From NCBI GenBank assembly GCA_964652775.1, contig CAZZAM010000005.1, positions 124,001 through 188,000 on the forward strand: a DNA stretch of 64,000 nt. Direction: 5' to 3'. The stretch's first letter is position 1, and each line of letters begins with the position of its first letter. Under the pieces are notes generated by a model. That model was given only the letters and a program-made list of their open reading frames with translations, did no database searches and had not been told where the DNA came from. Origin of the DNA: UBA11346 sp038060575. Its GTDB lineage: Bacteria; Planctomycetota; UBA11346. Shown here piece after piece: positions 42,238-51,487 of this stretch. The position numbers and the translations under genes are program-made.

Positions 42238-44732
42238 ATCTCACGGTTATATTCGCTGATCGTGCGATCAGTCGAAAACTTGCCGCTGGCAGCGGTGTTC
42301 AGAATGGATGAGGCAGCCCAGCGGTCCTGGTCACGATAGAGTGATGCTGCTCTGGCTTGAGCTTTGACGTAGTCGGCAAAGTCCGCGCACACCATCCAGT
42401 AGTCACCCCAATCGGTCAGGGTGTGAATGATGTCATCGAAGATACCCGGATCACATTGATTGAAGTGCGAACTGCGAATCAGATCAATCACCCGCTTCAA
42501 ATCAGCATCGGCCTCGATGACCTGCAGCGGATCGTATCCTGGCCGCAAAGCGACGATCTCATCCGTGGTTTTGCCAAAGAGGAAGAAGTGCGCGTCGCCG
42601 ACCTCTTCGCGGATTTCAATATTTGCGCCATCCAAGGTACCGATCGTCAACGCACCGTTCATCATGAATTTCATGTTGCCGGTGCCGGAAGCTTCCTTGC
42701 CAGCAGTCGAAATCTGTTCACTGAGATCCGCTGCCGGACAGATGTTCTCCATCATCGACACGCGGTAATCGGGAATGTAGGCGACGCGCAGCAAATCCTT
42801 GGTGTCCGGATCGGAGTTCACCACGCCTGCGAGATGGTTGCAGAAACGGATAATCGTCTTGGCGATGGCGTACCCCGGCGCGGCTTTGCCGCCGAACAGA
42901 ACGCAGCGCTTAGTCCAATTCTTGGTGTCGCCACGCTTAATCCGATCATACAGATGCACGACGTGGAGGGCATTCAACAACTGGCGTTTGTACTCGTGGA
43001 TGCGTTTCACTTGCACATCAAACATGGCGTCAACCGGGAAGTCGACATTGCACTCGTGGCGGATCACCGCAGCCAGGCGTTCCTTATTCGCACGCTTGAT
43101 CGCCATCCAATCGGAACGGAATTCCTTGTCCTTCGCCTTCACGGTCAGCTTGCGCAATTCAGACAGATCCGTGATCCATTTCGTGCCGATCGCATCACTG
43201 ATCAACTTGGACATGCCCGGATTGCACAGCGCCATCCAACGGCGTTGGGTCACGCCATTGGTCTTGTTGTTGAATTTTTCCGGCCAGAGATCGCAGAAGT
43301 CGCGGAACAAACCGGCCTTCAGTAGATCGGTGTGCAGGGCAGCGACGCCATTGACCGACTGCGAACCAACGATCGCCAGATACGCCATGCGCACCTGGGG
43401 ATTGCCGCCGCCTTCGTCGATGATCGACATGCGACGCTGGCGCTCGGTGTCGCCGGGCCATTTGTTCGCGACCAGACGCATGAAGCGCGCATTGATCTCG
43501 AAAATGATCTCGAGCGGACGTGGCAACAGGCGGCGGAACATCTCCACCGGCCACTTCTCAAGCGCTTCGGGCAGCAGCGTGTGATTAGTATAGGCAAAGA
43601 CACGCGTCGTGGTTGCCCAAGCCTCATCCCAGCTGATGGAATGTTCGTCCATGAGCAGGCGCATCAATTCGGCGACCGCCACAGTTGGATGGGTGTCGTT
43701 GAGCTGGGCAACGTTCTTGTCAGCAAATGCGCTAAAATCGTGGCCATGAACTGAAGACCAGCGACGAACAATGTCCTGCAGACTGGCTGAAGCGAGGAAG
43801 TATTGCTGCTTGAGGCGCAGTTCCTTGCCGTTTTCACTCTTGTCGTTCGGGTAGAGGACGCGGGTGATGTTTTCCGCTGCCGCACCCTCATCAATTGCGG
43901 CTTGGTAGTCGCCCTGATTGAATTCCGCGAGATCGAAGTCCTCGAGCGCCTCGGCACGCCACAAACGCAGCGTATTCACCGTGCCATTGCGATAGCCAGG
44001 AATGGGGACGTCGTATGGCACCGCATTGACGTCGTGGGTAGCAACCCAGCGAATGCGCGTTTTGCCTTTCTCATCCTGGTAGAATTCTGAGTTGCCGCCA
44101 AATTTCACCCGTTGGGTGTATTCGGGGCGATGCAACTCCCAACGACTGCCATTAATCAGCCAACGCTCAGGCTCTTCCATCTGTTGGTTGTTGACGATGC
44201 GCTGACGGAACATGCCGTATTCGTAACGCAGGCCGTAGCCAAAGACCGGCAATTGCAGCGTCGCGCAACTATCTAGGAAGCACGCCGCCAAACGACCGAG
44301 ACCACCGTTGCCAAGGCCGGCGTCGTTTTCTTCTTCCGCGATGTCCTCCATCCGCATGCCGAGGTCGCGCAACGCACTGCGAGTGGCACTGTCGAGATCC
44401 AAATTGAGCAACGCGTTGCCGAGCGCTCGACCCATCAGGAATTCCATCGACAGGTAGTAGCCGCGCTTGCAGTCGCTCTGGTAGTAGGCGGAGTGGGTTG
44501 CTTTCCAGCGTTCCATCAGGCGATCCCGCACCGCGAGCGCGAGTGCCGAGAAACGATAGCGATTGTTCACCGACAAGTTGTCGCGACCGAGCGTGTAGGC
44601 GAGATGGCGGTCGTAATCACTGCGCATGCCCTGCGCATCCATTGCCAGTCCAGCGGTTATCGGCTGCGTCTCGGTCGATGATTGACGACTGCGCAGCTTC
44701 GGCGTGCGACGTGGCACGGGCTTGAACTTCAT
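42201..44732 (-). CDS. glgP: Glycogen/alpha-glucan phosphorylase
   Basis: 843 aa from the ATG at 44732 (AGGGGGT 5 bp upstream; an ATG at 44765 has none). It releases glucose-1-phosphate from glycogen using pyridoxal phosphate. The PLP-lysine signature EASGTGNMKFMMNGALTIGT lies near residue 680. Also LGNGGLGRLAACFLDS, GYGLRYEYGMF, TNHTLLPEALEKWP and NGVTQRRWM. It is the full-length GH-like GT35 type without obvious regulatory phosphorylation motifs. It is followed by the MenH-like gene. pgi, which handles its downstream product after phosphoglucomutase, is also in this window. Confidence 0.96.
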   Translation of the reverse strand: MKFKPVPRRTPKLRSRQSSTETQPITAGLAMDAQGMRSDYDRHLAYTLGRDNLSVNNRYRFSALALAVRDRLMERWKATHSAYYQSDCKRGYYLSMEFLMGRALGNALLNLDLDSATRSALRDLGMRMEDIAEEENDAGLGNGGLGRLAACFLDSCATLQLPVFGYGLRYEYGMFRQRIVNNQQMEEPERWLINGSRWELHRPEYTQRVKFGGNSEFYQDEKGKTRIRWVATHDVNAVPYDVPIPGYRNGTVNTLRLWRAEALEDFDLAEFNQGDYQAAIDEGAAAENITRVLYPNDKSENGKELRLKQQYFLASASLQDIVRRWSSVHGHDFSAFADKNVAQLNDTHPTVAVAELMRLLMDEHSISWDEAWATTTRVFAYTNHTLLPEALEKWPVEMFRRLLPRPLEIIFEINARFMRLVANKWPGDTERQRRMSIIDEGGGNPQVRMAYLAIVGSQSVNGVAALHTDLLKAGLFRDFCDLWPEKFNNKTNGVTQRRWMALCNPGMSKLISDAIGTKWITDLSELRKLTVKAKDKEFRSDWMAIKRANKERLAAVIRHECNVDFPVDAMFDVQVKRIHEYKRQLLNALHVVHLYDRIKRGDTKNWTKRCVLFGGKAAPGYAIAKTIIRFCNHLAGVVNSDPDTKDLLRVAYIPDYRVSMMENICPAADLSEQISTAGKEASGTGNMKFMMNGALTIGTLDGANIEIREEVGDAHFFLFGKTTDEIVALRPGYDPLQVIEADADLKRVIDLIRSSHFNQCDPGIFDDIIHTLTDWGDYWMVCADFADYVKAQARAASLYRDQDRWAASSILNTAASGKFSTDRTISEYNREIWKLPSISASPV

Positions 44733-44881
44733 GAGACCCCCTGGCGATGGACGTTGGTTGTCCAATTGCGGCGGTGGATGGCAAGCGTACGTGACAGTGA
44801 ATCACGTCGTGTCTTGGGCCCGCTGGCCAGTATCGATACCATGCGTTCAGTGCCGTTCAGCTAAGCGACTCTCAAGATGTT

Positions 44882-44994
44882 GTGAGCCGCCAAGGCGCCA
44901 AGATCGCCAAGCGGCTTGTGTTTTTCTGTACGGAGGCATCTGGAAACCCAATTTACTCTTGATCCTTGGCGTCCTTGGTGTCTTGGCGGCTCAC
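44882..44994. repeat. Inverted repeat with CGCCAAG-word arms
   Basis: The left arm is GTGAGCCGCCAAGGCGCCAA then GATCGCCAAG. The right arm is the complement ending CTTGGCGGCTCAC. It has the same design as the GCAGAGG elements (quasi-tandem words, GAT insert) but a different word and cap. It lies within the 356-bp gap between glgP and the TPR-like gene, 94 bp after the latter's stop. Nothing else is seen in the gap. Confidence 0.8.
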
Positions 44995-45088
44995 CATGTC
45001 ATGGTCGAACACTTAGCTTAACGGCATTGACCATGCGTGCGCTGGTTGACGCAGCCAAAGACCTACCAACTAGGCCCTTATTCATAGG

Positions 45089-45862
45089 TCATACTGCAGT
45101 CGCCAGCAGTCGATATGCATCGCCCAGGGATGGATTCTCGTTAACCAAAAACGTGTCGGCGGCCACGGCGGCCACGGTGAACAAAGCACGCAGACATGCG
45201 GGATCGTTGTCGCGCCAGACTCCAGACGACGTTGCGATGCTTGCGGGTGACCAACTGCGCCACACGCCAGCCAACAAAGCGGGGTCGTCATCCGGCAACA
45301 ACAAGGCACATAACTGACGACCGAGTTCTGACCCCAACTCGGCTTCGACGGCATCCCGATCATTGAGCGATAGCCACGTCCAGCTCAGCCACGCCTGCTT
45401 CGCCAGTACGGCGTCGCTCGCGGTCAACATATCGGCCCGAGCGAATCCCAAACGCACTGCGGCAACTGCGGCCCGCAGGGTTACCGGGGCAATGACCGCA
45501 CAGCGAAAGCCTTCACTGGCCGCCGCAGCGTAGGCTGCGTATGCGCGGTCGGTATGCTCTTGGCGTTCCCACAGCACGCCTTGGCCGAACCCAGCGGCGG
45601 TACAGGCCTCAGCGTCGCGGTGCACCCCTTCCGCGTCCAAACAGCGGCGGAACCACAGCGCTGCCGCAGCGTCGTCGTGCAGTCGCTCAGCGGCGAGTTC
45701 GCCCAGGGCGACCAATGTGCGTCCCCAACGCACATCGGTGGGTGGATTATGACGCAAACGCCCCCACAGCGCTTCGCCTGCCGCATACAGATGCACCGGC
45801 AGGGCAGCACGGCCAGCGTGCGCGCGCAAAAAAGCGTCCAACTCCTCAATCGCCGTCGGCAT
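45089..45862 (-). CDS. TPR/Sel1-like helical protein
   Basis: 257 aa, all-helical, Ala-rich. A repeated pattern (TLVALGELAAERLHDDAAAA, FRRCLDAEGVHRDAEACTAA, ERQEHTDRAYAAYAAAAS) resembles degenerate tetratricopeptide repeats. No signal peptide or catalytic motif. It probably serves as a protein-binding scaffold. It is divergent from the PpiD-like gene, 110 bp apart. No family name can be given. Confidence 0.7.
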   Translation of the reverse strand: MPTAIEELDAFLRAHAGRAALPVHLYAAGEALWGRLRHNPPTDVRWGRTLVALGELAAERLHDDAAAALWFRRCLDAEGVHRDAEACTAAGFGQGVLWERQEHTDRAYAAYAAAASEGFRCAVIAPVTLRAAVAAVRLGFARADMLTASDAVLAKQAWLSWTWLSLNDRDAVEAELGSELGRQLCALLLPDDDPALLAGVWRSWSPASIATSSGVWRDNDPACLRALFTVAAVAADTFLVNENPSLGDAYRLLATAV

Positions 45863-45972
45863 ACCTGCTTGTCACCGATTTTGGGCCAGGAACCACCCCC
45901 GATCCCCGCTCCCTACACGTGGTTGCCAGGGCAACCGACGCCCTAGCATCCCACCCCTCCACTGGAACCCGC

Positions 45973-47724
45973 ATGAGCGACACGCCCAAGCTGCCATCGT
46001 CCAACGGCCCCAAGGCCGAACCTGAGATCAAAGATGCCGTTCCGGCTGGCAAGGGCACTGCGTTGCCGCCGACCAAGCAACTGACGATGACGCACCAACT
46101 GTTCATCTGGACCATGATCGTCATCGTTGGCGTTCTGTTCGGGGTCGGTTCGAGTTGCCAAATGATGACCCAGCCGGTTCGCGAGGTCATGAACGTCAAC
46201 GAGGGTGAAATCATTCCCCGCATGCAGGTCGCTGAACGTTTGGAGAAGATTCTCAACTCCAATGGCCATCCCCTGTATCCGAAGTTCTCGATTTCGCGTC
46301 AGTACCAAAATCCCGAGGCCCAGTACGCGCTCCGGCTCAAGCACGCTCGCTACAGCCAGTCCCTTGGACTGATGCCACAAGGCGCCGCGCTGGATCGCAT
46401 CGAACGCGACTTCCTGGCCACGCCGATGCCTGGTTCAACCACGCGTAACTATCAGATGGCATTGCTCGAGCACGATGGTGGACCCGAACAGATCACGCGC
46501 GAAGAATTGCGGCGCTACCTGGCCGAGCGCTCGGCGAATAACGCACTATCGCTGCGCTACGATATTCAGCCCGCCTTGCCGCGTACGGTCGGTGGGGAAG
46601 TCAAAGCGGCCGAGTTGGACCAATGCCAACTCAACGAAGTTGTGCTGACTGGGACCGCCCTCCTACCGGCAGTGAAACCGGATGATCCTGAGATCGCAAC
46701 CACCTACGAGCGCTTGAAGAGCAAACAGTTCATTCGTTTGGAACGACTTTCCGTCGCCATCGCTCTCGCCGACCGCGATAAACTCGGGGCGGCCATCACT
46801 CCCACTGAAGACGAACTGAAGGCCTGGTTTGCGGCTCATAAAGCCCAATTCCCCGGTGATCCTGACCCCAAGGATCCCAAGAAAGAGCCAACGCCCAAAA
46901 CCCTCGAACAGGTGAAGGATCAGGTCATCGCCAAGATCCGCAATGAACGTGGATCGGCTGCAGCGCAGAAGCTGATCGATGATTTCAATGCCAATGCCGA
47001 AGAGCTCGAATCCAAGAAGGACGCCACTGAATATCGCAACGCCGTCAGCAAGGCAAAATTAGACTTGGTTGTGCAACACATCGAAGACCGCAAGCCCGGC
47101 ACCTTGGATCTCGGCAAGCTCGGGACGATCAAGGATGTCGGTCATCTGTTCGGACATGAACATGACATCGGCATACTCACCCAACCAATTGAAACGTCGC
47201 TTGGACACTGGGTCGTCCTGCGCATTGAATCACGGCACGAGGCTGGCTTCCAAACCCTTGAAGAGGTTAAGCCGAAGGTCATTAGCTACCTGGCCGGACG
47301 CCGGGCGTGGAAGAACCTGGTTGATCAAGCCAACAAGATTCGCGACTCGCTCAAAGGACCCGGTGCGCTGACCGCCTGGGCGGCAACATCGGAAGGCAAA
47401 GCGTGGAATGCCACCGCCACCACCAAGGACGTTAGCCTGCTACAAGAACTCCATCAGGCAGCGAAAGAGCCCGACAGTACGAGCACGGATACATTCCTGG
47501 TCGCCTCGCTAGCTATGCCTGGACGTCCGGTCCAGCTAGCCGCCACCGACTCGTCTTGGGATGGCGACATTCCCCGCATGCGCTTGGTGCAAGTTGGCGA
47601 GATCAAGCCAGGCACCATGGACATTGCGAACGAACGACTGATCAGCGCCTACCGAGATGCCTTGGAAAGGTTCTCTGGCAGCCTCTTCAACCACGATATA
47701 AACGCCAAGATAGGTATCCGATGA
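45973..47724 (+). CDS. PpiD/SurA-like membrane-anchored chaperone/isomerase
   Basis: 583 aa from the ATG at 45973; the frame is open far upstream but that overlaps the divergent gene. An N-terminal cytoplasmic segment of about 38 residues is followed by one transmembrane helix (LFIWTMIVIVGVLFGVGSS) and a large extracytoplasmic part. A SurA_N-like helical region with NVNEGEIIPRMQVAERLEKI precedes a rotamase-like segment near 370-450 (GTLDLGKLGTIKDVGHLFG; LGHWVVLRIESR). It probably assists folding of exported proteins. The last codon overlaps the purC start (ATGA), so the two genes are coupled. Confidence 0.82.
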   Translation: MSDTPKLPSSNGPKAEPEIKDAVPAGKGTALPPTKQLTMTHQLFIWTMIVIVGVLFGVGSSCQMMTQPVREVMNVNEGEIIPRMQVAERLEKILNSNGHPLYPKFSISRQYQNPEAQYALRLKHARYSQSLGLMPQGAALDRIERDFLATPMPGSTTRNYQMALLEHDGGPEQITREELRRYLAERSANNALSLRYDIQPALPRTVGGEVKAAELDQCQLNEVVLTGTALLPAVKPDDPEIATTYERLKSKQFIRLERLSVAIALADRDKLGAAITPTEDELKAWFAAHKAQFPGDPDPKDPKKEPTPKTLEQVKDQVIAKIRNERGSAAAQKLIDDFNANAEELESKKDATEYRNAVSKAKLDLVVQHIEDRKPGTLDLGKLGTIKDVGHLFGHEHDIGILTQPIETSLGHWVVLRIESRHEAGFQTLEEVKPKVISYLAGRRAWKNLVDQANKIRDSLKGPGALTAWAATSEGKAWNATATTKDVSLLQELHQAAKEPDSTSTDTFLVASLAMPGRPVQLAATDSSWDGDIPRMRLVQVGEIKPGTMDIANERLISAYRDALERFSGSLFNHDINAKIGIR

Positions 47725-48620
47725 ACGCACCACTCCTCCAAAGCACCGTCAGCGGACTCAAGCTCCTCGCCCGTGGCAAGGTGCGCGATGTCTATGAGAT
47801 CGACGCCCAGCATCTACTGTTCGTCGCCAGCGATCGCATCAGCGCTTTCGACCGCGTCATGGCCACGCCGATCCCGGACAAGGGCAAGATCCTGACGGCG
47901 CTGTCACTGTTCTGGTTCGACCTGTTGCGCGACATCTGCCCCAATCATGTGGTGACCAGTGACGTCGGAGCGATGCCGGCCGAAGTCCGCCGCGAACGCG
48001 ACCAGCTCGCTGGTCGTTCACTCATGGTGAAGCGGCTCAAGATTCTCCCCGTGGAAGCAATCGTACGCGGCTACGTCGCCGGATCAGGCTGGAAGGAATA
48101 TAAAAAGAGCGGAACGATCTGCGGTATTCCTCTGCCCGCCGGTCTAACCGAATCAGCCGAACTGCCGCAGCCGATTTACTCCCCGTCGACCAAGGCCGAG
48201 ATCGGTAGTCACGACGAAAACATCAGTCCCGCCCGTGCTGCTGAAATCCTCGGCAAATATGCAGCCGCCGTCGATCGCTACTCGATCGAACTGTACGGCC
48301 GCGCGCGCGACCACGGCCGTACGCGCGGTGTCATTATTGCTGACACCAAGTTCGAATTCGGCATCGATGCCACTGGTACAGTAGTCCTGGCCGACGAGGT
48401 GCTGACCCCCGACTCGTCACGCTTCTGGCCCGCCGACCGCTACGCCGCCGGCCGCGCCCAGGATTCATTCGACAAGCAATATCTGCGCGACTGGCTGGAG
48501 TCGGTGAAGTTCGACAAGGATGGTCCCGGCATCGACCTGCCGCCGGAAGTCGTCGCTAAAACACGAGCAAAATATCTTGAAGCCTATCGCGCGCTGACCG
48601 GCGTCGATTTCCGCGCCTGA
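47721..48620 (+). CDS. purC: SAICAR synthase
   Basis: 299 aa from the ATG at 47721, overlapping the preceding stop. It joins aspartate to CAIR with ATP, a step of purine synthesis. Family motifs: LLARGKVRDVYEID (glycine-rich ATP loop), LFVASDRISAFDRVM, VEAIVRGYVAGSGWKEY and IIADTKFEFGID, with VLADEVLTPDSSRFWP. Length is that of the longer PurC form (about 290-300 aa). No other purine genes except purU lie nearby. Confidence 0.96.
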   Translation: MNAPLLQSTVSGLKLLARGKVRDVYEIDAQHLLFVASDRISAFDRVMATPIPDKGKILTALSLFWFDLLRDICPNHVVTSDVGAMPAEVRRERDQLAGRSLMVKRLKILPVEAIVRGYVAGSGWKEYKKSGTICGIPLPAGLTESAELPQPIYSPSTKAEIGSHDENISPARAAEILGKYAAAVDRYSIELYGRARDHGRTRGVIIADTKFEFGIDATGTVVLADEVLTPDSSRFWPADRYAAGRAQDSFDKQYLRDWLESVKFDKDGPGIDLPPEVVAKTRAKYLEAYRALTGVDFRA

Positions 48621-48650
48621 GCCCATCCGCCGCCATCTTGCCCGAGAACC

Positions 48651-48775
48651 CACGGCAACTGCAGAGGCGCAGAGGCCGCGGAGGGGACCCGACGGATAAA
48701 CTCACACCGACTCGGCTCCGTTGTGCCATGCATGTGCCGCCCCATCTCGACACTGCGACCTCTGCGGTTGCCGTG
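48651..48775. repeat. Inverted-repeat element, variant cap CACGGCAACT
   Basis: The left arm is CACGGCAACTGCAGAGGCGC. The right arm ends CTCTGCGGTTGCCGTG. The cap has changed in both arms in step (CAAGG to CACGG), keeping complementarity. It lies 30 bp after the purC stop and before tauE on the same strand. Confidence 0.85.
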
Positions 48776-48793
48776 ATGATGTAGAGCCGACGC

Positions 48794-49546
48794 ATGGACA
48801 TCCTCTTTCCTTCGGCCTGGCATTGGATCGCGGCGGCGCTGTGCGCGATGATCATTGGTGCGGCGAAGACCGGCATTCCTGGCCTGGGCTTTCTGGCGGT
48901 GCCATGGATGGCCTTCCTGTTCCATGACCGCGTCGCGCTGTCAGCCGGCGCGTTGCTGCCGCTCCTGTGCTGCGCTGACATCATCGCAGTGTGGATGTTC
49001 CGCCGCCGCGCCTCGGTCCACCACCTCTGGCATCTGCTGCCGTGGGTGCTCATCGGACTGGCCTGCGGCTGGGCCTCGCTCGTCCATCTCGACAACGCCA
49101 CCCTGCGACCGGCGCTGGGCGGCATCATCCTCGCGATGATCGGCCTGCATCTGTGGCGCGCGCTGCGGCCCACGATCGCCCTGCCAGGTCGCGGTGCCGC
49201 CGCGGTCTATGGCGTGGTCGCCGGGACCACCACGACAATCGCCAACGCCGCCGGGCCGGTGATGAATCTTTATCTACTCGGCCAACGCCTGCCCAAAGAG
49301 GAACTCATCGCCACCGGCGCGTGGTTTTTCTTCATCATTAATCTGGCCAAAGTGCCGATCTACGCACAGCAAGAGATGATCACCCGCGACACCTTGTTAA
49401 TCGACGCCCTGCTGATTCCCGCCGTGATCCTCGGCGCGATGGTCGGACGCTTGGTGCTGCAACGCATCCCGCAGCGCGCCTTCGAGATCATCGTGTTGAG
49501 CCTGGCCGCGCTGGGCGCCGTGCTGTTGTTCGTGCCGCTGCAGTAA
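48794..49546 (+). CDS. TauE/SafE-family membrane transporter
   Basis: 250 aa with about seven or eight hydrophobic helices (WIAAALCAMIIGAAKTGI; LPWVLIGLACGWASLV; VIVLSLAALGAVLLFV-type end). The repeated-half pattern of TauE/SafE is present: AKTGIPGLGFLAVPWMAF in the first half and TIANAAGPVMNLYLL in the second. The family exports sulfite or organosulfonates across the inner membrane, but many members have unknown anion substrates. Nothing next to it decides this; the siroheme reductase is 14 kb away. Confidence 0.88.
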   Translation: MDILFPSAWHWIAAALCAMIIGAAKTGIPGLGFLAVPWMAFLFHDRVALSAGALLPLLCCADIIAVWMFRRRASVHHLWHLLPWVLIGLACGWASLVHLDNATLRPALGGIILAMIGLHLWRALRPTIALPGRGAAAVYGVVAGTTTTIANAAGPVMNLYLLGQRLPKEELIATGAWFFFIINLAKVPIYAQQEMITRDTLLIDALLIPAVILGAMVGRLVLQRIPQRAFEIIVLSLAALGAVLLFVPLQ

Positions 49547-49570
49547 CCCTAGAAAAAGCATTCGAGTTAG

Positions 49571-49679
49571 CAGGAGACGCAGAGGTCAGAAGAGTTTTGC
49601 CTAACCGGCGTCGTCACCCGCAGGGTGATCTGTTCACATCTCCTAATTCCTTCGGACCTCTGCGCCTCTGCGTCTCCTG
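49571..49679. repeat. Inverted-repeat element, variant cap CAGGAGACGC
   Basis: The arms are CAGGAGACGCAGAGGTC and its complement ending GCGTCTCCTG. The internal hairpin TCACCCGCAGGGTGA is shared with the main family. Here too the cap differs but stays complementary. It begins 24 bp after the TauE stop. The rest of the gap to 49815 holds no recognised gene. Confidence 0.85.
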
Positions 49680-49814
49680 TTCTTCGAAATGCGGGGTTTA
49701 GGATTACTTCATTCCCATACAGTATTTAGGGGATTTCACGCCAGTGGACTCAGTTGGCATGGCGAGTGCGTTTATCGGCTCAAGCGACGAGCCACGTCGC
49801 AGGAGACAACAGTC

Positions 49815-50012
49815 ATGGTGATCCTCAGCGAAGACGGCGCCCTTGCTCTGGCCAGCTTCAAACTGGTCAACGTCGCCAACGGCCGCGTGATGATGACCCG
49901 CAAGCTGCGGCTCTGCGACGCCGAACAGTTCAACCAGAATTGGCAGGCTCGCGGCATCCCCGCACGCTGGGAACCGGTTCTGGTGACCGCCGCCGCCCAC
50001 GCCGGCGAATAA
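49815..50012 (+). CDS. Small unidentified protein
   Basis: 65 aa from the ATG at 49815, chosen for AGGAG about 9 bp upstream. The frame opens at 49689 in the repeat flank, which is unlikely coding. The sequence (SEDGALALASFKLVNVANG; QFNQNWQARGIPARWE) is soluble with balanced composition. I recognise no family. It lies just before the glutamine amidotransferase gene (43 bp), in the same direction. Confidence 0.55.
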   Translation: MVILSEDGALALASFKLVNVANGRVMMTRKLRLCDAEQFNQNWQARGIPARWEPVLVTAAAHAGE

Positions 50013-50055
50013 CCACGGCTGATTGATTGGCCGAACTCGTCGCCACCATCGCGGC

Positions 50056-50766
50056 ATGCCGAGACCGCGTATCCTAGTCAATTACACCTTCGACGATCAT
50101 CCATCGACTTCGAAAAAGATTTTAAATTACTGTGATCCGCTGGTTTCCGCCGGCGGATTGCCGTTGATTGCGCCAGTCTTCACCGACACATCCGTACTCG
50201 CCGAAGCGCTCGACGGAATTGACGGCGTGCTGCTCATCGGTGGACCCGACTACCATCCCGATGCTTACGGTGGCCATCCTCAACCAGCCTCACAATTGAT
50301 GGACCGCCGACGCCACGATGCTGATCTGCTTCTGGCCCGCGCTACCCTCGCCCGGCGGCTTCCGGTTCTTGGCATCTGTGCTGGACATCAGCTATTGGTC
50401 ATCGCTCGTGGCGGAGCATTGGTACAGGACATTGCCAGCGAATGGCCGAACGCCATCCGCCACGGCCCAACACCTGAGCAAGCCTGCGAGCACGACGTCA
50501 CGATTCAGAAAGGAACACGGCTGCACGCGCTGGTCGGAGTCACCTCACTCACGATTCGTAGCTATCATCATCAAGCGGTGAAACCCGGGCAAGGTGGCGG
50601 ACTCGTCGTCAGCGCGCACGCGCCCGACGGCGTCATCGAAGCGGTCGAAGATCCGCAGCACCCGTTTCTGATCGGCGTGCAGTGGCATCCGGAGCGGCAT
50701 GCTGAAACGGCCGCGTCGCAGGCGTTGTTTCAGGGATTGATGCAGGCGGCGGGAAAAAACGCCTAG
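50056..50766 (+). CDS. Class I glutamine amidotransferase (gamma-glutamyl hydrolase, PuuD-like)
   Basis: 236 aa from the ATG at 50056 (MPRPRILVNYTF). The nucleophile elbow is VLGICAGHQLLVIARG and the catalytic His/Glu are in GVQWHPERHAET. GVLLIGGPDYHPDAYGG is the oxyanion strand. YHHQAVKPGQGGGLVVSAHA fits the peptidase C26 branch that hydrolyses gamma-glutamyl-GABA (PuuD). The usual Arg after GIC (GICRG) is Ala here. Substrate unproved. It ends near a convergent gene with a repeat element between. Confidence 0.9.
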   Translation: MPRPRILVNYTFDDHPSTSKKILNYCDPLVSAGGLPLIAPVFTDTSVLAEALDGIDGVLLIGGPDYHPDAYGGHPQPASQLMDRRRHDADLLLARATLARRLPVLGICAGHQLLVIARGGALVQDIASEWPNAIRHGPTPEQACEHDVTIQKGTRLHALVGVTSLTIRSYHHQAVKPGQGGGLVVSAHAPDGVIEAVEDPQHPFLIGVQWHPERHAETAASQALFQGLMQAAGKNA

Positions 50767-50812
50767 TAAAAACATCGCCAGCAACTCTCCTTCAACTTCA
50801 ACAACGCGATAA

Positions 50813-50947
50813 AAGGCAACCGCTGAGACGCTGAGGTCGCAGAGGCCTGGGGTTAGAAGGCATGGTTGTTTTCAGTGCCGATCATCCGCAGGGTGACAAC
50901 CCAAACTCGCTCTCCTCTACGGCCTCAGCGCCTCTGCGGTTGCCTTG
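50813..50947. repeat. Inverted-repeat element, GCAGAGG family (reverse orientation)
   Basis: The arms are AAGGCAACCGCTGAGACGCT and the complement ending GCCTCTGCGGTTGCCTTG. The flank AAACGCCAAATTTAG is on its right side. In other copies the corresponding flank (ATTTGGCGTTTGAA) is on the left, so this copy is inverted. It lies 46 bp after one stop and 51 bp before the stop of the convergent gene. Confidence 0.88.
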
Positions 50948-50998
50948 AGGATTTTTCAAACGCCAAATTTAGGATCACAGAAAAACAGCCAGAAACCC

Positions 50999-51442
50999 TC
51001 ATTTCTCAGGGTTCTTGCAGAAATATTCATAGACCAGCGTATTCGGCTCTGCTCCGGCCCAATGTGACTGACGACCGCTGCTTGGCTGAATAATCTCAGG
51101 CAGCGATGTCGCAGCCAGAGTTCGCTTGGCAAGCGCTTCCAACTCGCCAAGACGAGCGAATTCGACAACGATGATCTGCTGGAGTTGCGCAACGCTCAAC
51201 CCACCACGCAGTTCGCTGTCATCTCCATACGCCTCGCGAATGTCTTCCCAACTGGCAGGCAACCGGTAGTGCTGTCGGTGAAATCGGACAATCAACTCGG
51301 CCGTGTCCCATTGCCCGTAACAGTCCCGCATGAGCCCAGGCATCGAAACAATGGCCATGCCTACGTATATCAATCCGCAAACCAGCACCGTGATAACGGT
51401 CCAGAGAATCCATCTATGCCGAGAAGGTCTGCGCTCTGTCAT
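50999..51442 (-). CDS. Single-pass membrane protein, unidentified
   Basis: 147 aa. One N-terminal transmembrane helix (WILWTVITVLVCGLIYVGMA) is followed by a helical soluble part (TAELIVRFHRQHYRLPASWE; LQQIIVVEFARLGELEALA). Such a WD-AEL-VRFH pattern after a helix recalls the extracytoplasmic part of pseudopilin-like proteins, but no cleavage motif is evident. It is upstream of no recognised partner on its strand (the TlpA-like gene lies behind it, ending at 51488). Confidence 0.7.
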   Translation of the reverse strand: MTERRPSRHRWILWTVITVLVCGLIYVGMAIVSMPGLMRDCYGQWDTAELIVRFHRQHYRLPASWEDIREAYGDDSELRGGLSVAQLQQIIVVEFARLGELEALAKRTLAATSLPEIIQPSSGRQSHWAGAEPNTLVYEYFCKNPEK

Positions 51443-51487
51443 GGCATAACGCCCACATGACGTCGCCGTTGCCCCAAACTCCCGCTC

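Noticed and set aside
45541..45972. N-terminal extension of the PpiD-like gene
   Set aside because: It overlaps a convincing divergent TPR-like gene and has Arg/Pro-rich low-quality translation; the ATG at 45973 places the transmembrane helix normally.
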